Of a stretch of 9,560 nucleotides of DNA, positions 6,458 to 9,560 are shown piece by piece (position 1 is the stretch's first letter; every line of letters begins with the position of its first letter). Made by a program: the position numbers and the translations under genes. The stretch is from an uncultured Bacteroidales bacterium. GTDB lineage: Bacteria > Bacteroidota > Bacteroidia > Bacteroidales > UBA932. The stretch is taken from contig CAKUSF010000076.1 in assembly GCA_934678915.1 (NCBI GenBank), forward strand, positions 1-9,560. Direction: 5' to 3'. Below the pieces are notes generated by a model. It was given only the letters and a program-made list of their open reading frames with translations, ran no database searches and was not told the DNA's origin.

Positions 6458-7572
6458 TAATTGCGGACAATGGCGCGTTCGATGCGACGTGGAACAGAAG
6501 TCATTATCTCGTAAGGAATTGTGTCCAAAATCTTTGCAAGTTCACTAACAGTAGGATCCTCACCGAAGATGGTCACAGTGTCCCCCACCTCGGCAGGGAC
6601 TCCTGTCACGTCAAGCATACACATGTCCATGCAAATGTTGCCGATTGTAGGGACACGATGTCCGTTGAGAGAAAAGCTGGCATGCCCACATCCAAGGTGC
6701 CTATCAATCCCGTCAGCATAACCTACAGGGATGGTAGCGATGCGGGTTCCTGCTGGGGATATCAAGCCATGCTGTCCATAGCCAATGGCTCCATCGTTAG
6801 GCTTTAAATCCTTTATTTGCAGAATTTTAACCTTTAAAGACGCTACCGGATTGAGATGGACATCTGGCAGAGAGCTGATTCCGTATATTCCTACCCCAAG
6901 TCGCACCATGTCATGCTGAAACTGTGGGAACCTCTCAATACCAGCCGAGTTTAGGACATGCCACATCGGATGGTAGCCTAAAGACTCGTCTATCTTCGCA
7001 GCATTTCTCTCAAACATCGAAATCTGCCCCATTGTAAACTGATCCATCATAGGATCCTCAGCTACAGCTAGATGGGAATATACCGACTTAACTTTTACCT
7101 CAGGGCACGTCTTTAGATAATCATTCAACTCCTCCAACTCACTCGTCATGAATCCAAGCCTGTGCATTCCGGTGTCCAACTTAATGTGGATGGGAAAGTT
7201 TTCTATCCCACGGCTTTGAAGCGTAGAGACCAACGCTTTAAGAGTGTATAGGTTAGGGATTCCAGGCTCAAGACGGTTCTCAATAATCTCGTCAAAATAG
7301 TCAGTGCCAGCCGTCAGAACAAGAATCGGAAGACTGATACCGGATTGCCTGAGTTCGATGCCCTCAACGGGAAGAGCCACGGCTAGGTAGTCCGCTCCAG
7401 CGTTCTGCATCATGAGAGCGAACTCCACGGCTCCATGGCCGTAGGCATTGGCTTTGACAAGAACGAGGAGTTTGGTCATCCGCTTTAGCTTGGAGCGGAA
7501 GTACCTGTAATTGCCAAGGCAATTCTGGAGATTAAGCTCCAGACGCGAGAAATCTGTTATACCGTTTGACAT
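6457..7572 (-). CDS. alr: Alanine racemase
   Basis: PLP enzyme converting L-alanine to D-alanine for peptidoglycan, in the cytoplasm. At 371 residues it is a normal stand-alone enzyme; in some Bacteroidetes alanine racemase is fused to MurF, but no such domain is present here. The PLP-binding lysine is K40 in LVKANAYGHG. The substrate-side region is KLDTGMHRLGF (131-141), with R138 where the carboxylate-interacting Arg is expected. PLP phosphate contacts fall in HVLNSAG (205-211) and MVRLGVGIYG (222-231). The second catalytic base is Y265 in IGYGQHG, and the partner-subunit segment is PTIGNICMDMCMLDV (308-322). The C-terminal beta domain ends SVPRRIERAIVRN. The start is the ATG at 7572. It is divergent from the zinc peptidase gene. 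The stop codon touches the repeat cluster. Confidence 0.97.
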   Translation of the reverse strand: MSNGITDFSRLELNLQNCLGNYRYFRSKLKRMTKLLVLVKANAYGHGAVEFALMMQNAGADYLAVALPVEGIELRQSGISLPILVLTAGTDYFDEIIENRLEPGIPNLYTLKALVSTLQSRGIENFPIHIKLDTGMHRLGFMTSELEELNDYLKTCPEVKVKSVYSHLAVAEDPMMDQFTMGQISMFERNAAKIDESLGYHPMWHVLNSAGIERFPQFQHDMVRLGVGIYGISSLPDVHLNPVASLKVKILQIKDLKPNDGAIGYGQHGLISPAGTRIATIPVGYADGIDRHLGCGHASFSLNGHRVPTIGNICMDMCMLDVTGVPAEVGDTVTIFGEDPTVSELAKILDTIPYEIMTSVPRRIERAIVRN

Positions 7573-7592
7573 GTTCAGTTTCTAAAAACTGA

Positions 7593-7600
7593 CAAAATTA
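7593..7600 (-). promoter_or_regulatory. Candidate alr promoter, -7 box
   Basis: The minus strand reads TAATTTTG, an exact TAnnTTTG, about 20 bases before the alr ATG. No TTTG lies at the preferred 19-20 spacing (the nearest are 12 and 24 bases away). A small inverted repeat, TCAGTTT-CTAA-AAACTGA (7575-7592), fills the space between the box and the start codon and would form most of a very short leader. Confidence 0.4.
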
Positions 7601-7633
7601 CTGTTTTTCCATCAAAGTCTCTGTCAAAATTTT

Positions 7634-7641
7634 TATATTTG
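7634..7641 (+). promoter_or_regulatory. Candidate zinc peptidase promoter, -7 box
   Basis: TATATTTG matches TAnnTTTG exactly but lacks a clear upstream TTTG. It would give a leader of just over 100 nt before the ATG at 7756. That leader has a T8 run (7700-7707) after a loosely GC-rich stretch, but I see no convincing stem and make no attenuator call. Confidence 0.35.
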
Positions 7642-7755
7642 ACCTTTGGCCTGCTACTTGATAACATCGCGGAGGGTGGACAATCGCCCGGATGGATAGT
7701 TTTTTTTACGCTTGCAATTGTCTGCACGCAAAATTTAAAACAAACAGAAAACATT

Positions 7756-8445
7756 ATGAGCACAGGATCAATCTGGATAATAATGATTGTCGTTATGATT
7801 CTCAGTCAAATTATCCAAAGCATGCTTCAAAGCAGATTTACAAAATACTCACGGGTTCCGACCACAAATGGAATGACAGGAGCCGAAGTTGCACGTAAAA
7901 TGCTGTCAGACAATGGAATCACAGACGTTAAAGTCACCTGCATTCCAGGACGACTTACTGACCATTACAATCCTCAGACTAAGACAGTAAACCTTAGCGA
8001 GGCTGTCTATAACCAGAGCAGTGTAGCCGCAGCAGCCGTGGCTGCTCATGAGTGTGGGCATGTTGTGCAGCATGCGAAAGGCTATCTTCCTCTTAGGCTA
8101 CGCACGGCACTCGTCCCAGTCGTGAGTTTCTCAAGCAGAATCGTCCAGTGGGTTCTTCTCGCTGGAGTCTTGATGGTCAGCATGTTCCACAGTTATCCGA
8201 TGCTGATTTTCGGAGTAATCCTTTTCGCGATGACAACTCTATTCAGTTTTGTGACACTACCTGTTGAGATCAACGCTAGCCATAGGGCTGTCAATTGGTT
8301 GGAGAGCGCAGGGATAACAAACTATGAGACCAAGCCGATGGCTATTGACGCACTTAAATGGGCGGCCTACACCTATGTCATCGCAGCGGTCGGCTCATTG
8401 GCCACCTTACTTTACTATCTTTCTTTCTTGAATGACAGGAGGTAG
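7756..8445 (+). CDS. YugP-type membrane zinc metallopeptidase
   Basis: A 229-residue putative neutral zinc peptidase of the YugP family (Zn_peptidase_2). The N-terminus SIWIIMIVVMILSQIIQ is a membrane anchor. The zinc site HEXXH is HECGH, with H98, E99 and H102 in AAHECGHVVQHA. Two or three further hydrophobic segments follow (about 119-143, 145-168 and 198-222), and E171 in LPVEINASHRA is the likely third zinc ligand, as in this family. The frame is open back to a TTG at 7639, but ATG 7756 gives the usual family length and puts the anchor at the N-terminus, and the extra 39 residues look like translated intergenic DNA. The biological role of YugP proteins is poorly known; a membrane proteostasis role is a guess. 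It is followed by a decayed repeat cluster. Confidence 0.9.
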   Translation: MSTGSIWIIMIVVMILSQIIQSMLQSRFTKYSRVPTTNGMTGAEVARKMLSDNGITDVKVTCIPGRLTDHYNPQTKTVNLSEAVYNQSSVAAAAVAAHECGHVVQHAKGYLPLRLRTALVPVVSFSSRIVQWVLLAGVLMVSMFHSYPMLIFGVILFAMTTLFSFVTLPVEINASHRAVNWLESAGITNYETKPMAIDALKWAAYTYVIAAVGSLATLLYYLSFLNDRR

Positions 8446-8454
8446 TTTACCGGG

Positions 8455-8517
8455 CGCTACGACAAACTCACTGGGCAATTGACAGGCTCCCTGGGTGCTT
8501 CGACAGGCTCAGCGACC
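8455..8517 (+). repeat. Decayed dispersed repeat cluster after the zinc peptidase
   Basis: Three head-to-tail copies about 20-22 bases long: CGCTACGACAAACTCACTGGG (8455-8475, one base over a usual unit and split here as CGCTACGACAAA plus CTCACTGGG), CAATTGACAGGCTCCCTGGG (8476-8495), and TGCTTCGACAGGCTCAGCG plus ACC (8496-8517). The last copy is closest to the consensus and the first two are diverged. The cluster begins ten bases after the peptidase stop and ends before the next promoter. Confidence 0.75.
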
Positions 8518-8534
8518 ACAGTTTTAACATGAAA

Positions 8535-8565
8535 TTTGAATAAAGTTCCAAAAGCACTATCTTTG
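8535..8565 (+). promoter_or_regulatory. CoA-transferase promoter
   Basis: TTTG at 8535-8538, 19 bases, then TATCTTTG at 8558-8565. Both elements and the spacing match the Bacteroidetes promoter. The predicted start is around 8571-8573, which falls inside the palindrome at 8562-8592 and leaves a leader of about 75-80 nt before the ATG at 8650. Confidence 0.7.
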
Positions 8566-8592
8566 CCCCGCGATTGGCAATCGCGGGGCAAA
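8562..8592. promoter_or_regulatory. Perfect palindrome over the -7 box and start site, candidate operator
   Basis: TTTGCCCCGCGATTG (8562-8576), one centre base G, then its exact reverse complement CAATCGCGGGGCAAA (8578-8592). The arms overlap the TTTG of the -7 box and the predicted start site, a typical repressor position. No T-run follows on either strand, so an intrinsic terminator is unlikely. A hairpin role in the upstream transcript's 3' end remains possible. Confidence 0.55.
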
Positions 8593-8644
8593 CTATAATT
8601 ATCCACGGTCGCCAACTCACAGAAACCGGATAATTAATATAGTT
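8591..8644 (+). promoter_or_regulatory. Structured leader before the CoA-transferase gene
   Basis: AACTATAATTATCC (8591-8604) pairs with GGATAATTAATATAGTT (8628-8644): 14 base pairs with a 3-base bulge (TAA), around a 23-base apical region. The right arm ends five bases before the ATG at 8650, so when folded it would sit beside the ribosome landing site. No known riboswitch class is recognised. Confidence 0.5.
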
Positions 8645-8649
8645 GAGGG

Positions 8650-9560
8650 ATGAAAGAATTTCATTACGTTTCCGCTGACGAGGCGGTTAAGGCCATAAAG
8701 TCGGGCGATCATATTCATTTAAGCAGTGTGGCGAGCGTGCCGCACATTTTGATTGATGCGCTTGTGCGCAGGGCAGATGCTGGAGAGGTTGAGGACCTGC
8801 ATTTCCACCACTTCCACACCGAAGGGCCGGCTCCATATTCAGATCCAAAATATTCAGGAATCTTCTTTGAGCAGGGATTCTTTATCGGCCCCAATGTTCG
8901 ACCCAATGTGAATTCCGGGTATGCAGACTATGTGCCGGTGCATCTTGGTGAGTCTCAGAAACTTTACCGCAGTGGAGCGATCAAACTTGGTGCCGCCTTG
9001 GTTCAGGTGTCGCTTCCGGACGAGAACGGAATGGTGTCGCTTGGAACATCCGTTGACTGCTCTTTGGCTGCCATCGAGACAGCAAGGGTGAAGATTGCCG
9101 TGGTGAACCCTCATGTGCCTTTTGCCTATGGGGATTTGGTTTCGCTGGATGTTTTCGACTACATTGTCAAAGATGACACTCCGTTGGTTTCCAAGGATTT
9201 CGCTGAGCCGACTCCGACTGAGGTGCTGATAGGAAAGAACTGCGCGGAACTCGTGCCGGACGGAGCCTGCATACAAATGGGAATCGGGGCACTGCCTAAT
9301 GCGCTAGCGGCACAACTCGTTGACCACAAAAACCTTGGCGTACACACTGAGATGTTTGCGGACGGGGTTCTCGGCCTTATCAAGAAAGGTGTTGTGAACG
9401 GTGCCAACAAGAAAATCGACAAGGGTAAGATCGTGGCTTCATTCCTGCTGGGTTCTCAGGAAGTATATTCATTCATCGATCATAATCCGGACGTGCTGAT
9501 GAAAGACATCAAGTACGTCAACGACCCTTGGATCATCAGTCAGAACCCTTGCATGATGGC
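8650..9560 (+). CDS. Acetyl-CoA hydrolase/transferase family CoA-transferase (3' end outside window)
   Basis: Partial: 303 codons are present with no stop, so the C-terminal part lies beyond the edge (family members are usually about 430-500 residues). It moves CoA between short-chain acyl-CoA and a free acid such as acetate, in the cytoplasm; the resemblance is to 4-hydroxybutyrate or butyryl-CoA:acetate CoA-transferases. By family pattern the catalytic Glu that forms the glutamyl-CoA thioester is E234 in VHTEMFADGVLGL, preceded by the glycine-rich IQMGIGALPNALA (208-220). The N-terminal domain starts FHYVSADEAVKAIKSGDHIHLSS and contains LHFHHFHTEG. The segment NPHVPFAYGD (153-162) differs from the common N.PRT.GD form of the family, so substrate may differ. 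The start at 8650 is the first ATG after the structured leader. It is probably transcribed from its own promoter rather than from the peptidase gene. Family is sure, substrate is not. Confidence 0.9.
   Translation, partial: MKEFHYVSADEAVKAIKSGDHIHLSSVASVPHILIDALVRRADAGEVEDLHFHHFHTEGPAPYSDPKYSGIFFEQGFFIGPNVRPNVNSGYADYVPVHLGESQKLYRSGAIKLGAALVQVSLPDENGMVSLGTSVDCSLAAIETARVKIAVVNPHVPFAYGDLVSLDVFDYIVKDDTPLVSKDFAEPTPTEVLIGKNCAELVPDGACIQMGIGALPNALAAQLVDHKNLGVHTEMFADGVLGLIKKGVVNGANKKIDKGKIVASFLLGSQEVYSFIDHNPDVLMKDIKYVNDPWIISQNPCMM

Noticed and set aside
6162..6470. Minus-strand open frame of 102 codons with AEPVAELVEAS-like repeats
   Set aside because: Antisense to the DJ-1 3' end, and its repetitive part is just the translated dispersed repeat. 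No start signal or homology is recognisable.
7639..7755. 39-residue N-terminal extension of the zinc peptidase from a TTG
   Set aside because: TTG start, non-conserved-looking sequence, and it would place extra residues before the family's usual N-terminal membrane anchor. The ATG at 7756 fits the normal length.
8562..8592. Intrinsic terminator for the zinc peptidase gene
   Set aside because: No T-run follows the stem on either strand, and the stem overlaps a complete promoter, so an operator-like or leader role fits better.
8591..8644. Small palindromic mobile element (MITE-like)
   Set aside because: The inverted ends are only 14 bp with a bulge, no target duplication is visible, and there is no second copy in the window.

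Overview
The window looks like ordinary chromosome from a member of the Bacteroidetes, most likely order Bacteroidales from a gut or rumen-like habitat. The protein families fit (TpiA ending in the usual Bacteroidales form, a membrane-anchored AraC-type protein, a GH43 enzyme). Several intergenic regions carry the Bacteroidetes promoter signature TAnnTTTG, in three cases with a TTG or TTTG 19-20 bases upstream. Most genes lack a Shine-Dalgarno sequence, and an unusual dispersed repeat built on CTTCGACAAGCTCAGYGACC recurs. The genus cannot be fixed from sequence alone.

Layout from left to right. tpiA (-) is divergent from a compact tyrS-rbfA-membrane HTH regulator run (+). That run converges, with only two bases between stop codons, on a secreted GH43 glycosidase (-). 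The GH43 gene is divergent from a tRNA-Gln(UUG) gene and a DJ-1/PfpI protein (+). The DJ-1 gene converges on alr (-) across a repeat-filled junction. alr is divergent from a YugP-type membrane zinc peptidase (+). Then comes a promoter with a perfect palindrome and a structured leader, followed by an acetyl-CoA hydrolase/transferase-family CoA-transferase (+) that runs off the right edge.

Most genes are housekeeping (glycolysis, tRNA charging, ribosome maturation, D-alanine for the cell wall). GH43 and the CoA-transferase point to polysaccharide degradation and short-chain acid metabolism. No pathway-wide operon, phage, transposase, CRISPR array or defence locus is visible.

The most unusual feature is the dispersed repeat. 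It forms four clusters: three lie in gaps downstream of genes, and one lies inside the GH43 gene, where both orientations are translated to form the linker between two domains. One cluster resolves into two adjacent 12-bp tandem arrays, one for each half of the repeat. Second in interest is the palindrome covering the -7 box and predicted start site of the CoA-transferase promoter, followed by a second inverted repeat that ends five bases before the start codon. Two starts were set by inspection: GH43 at the ATG at 5422 and the zinc peptidase at the ATG at 7756.
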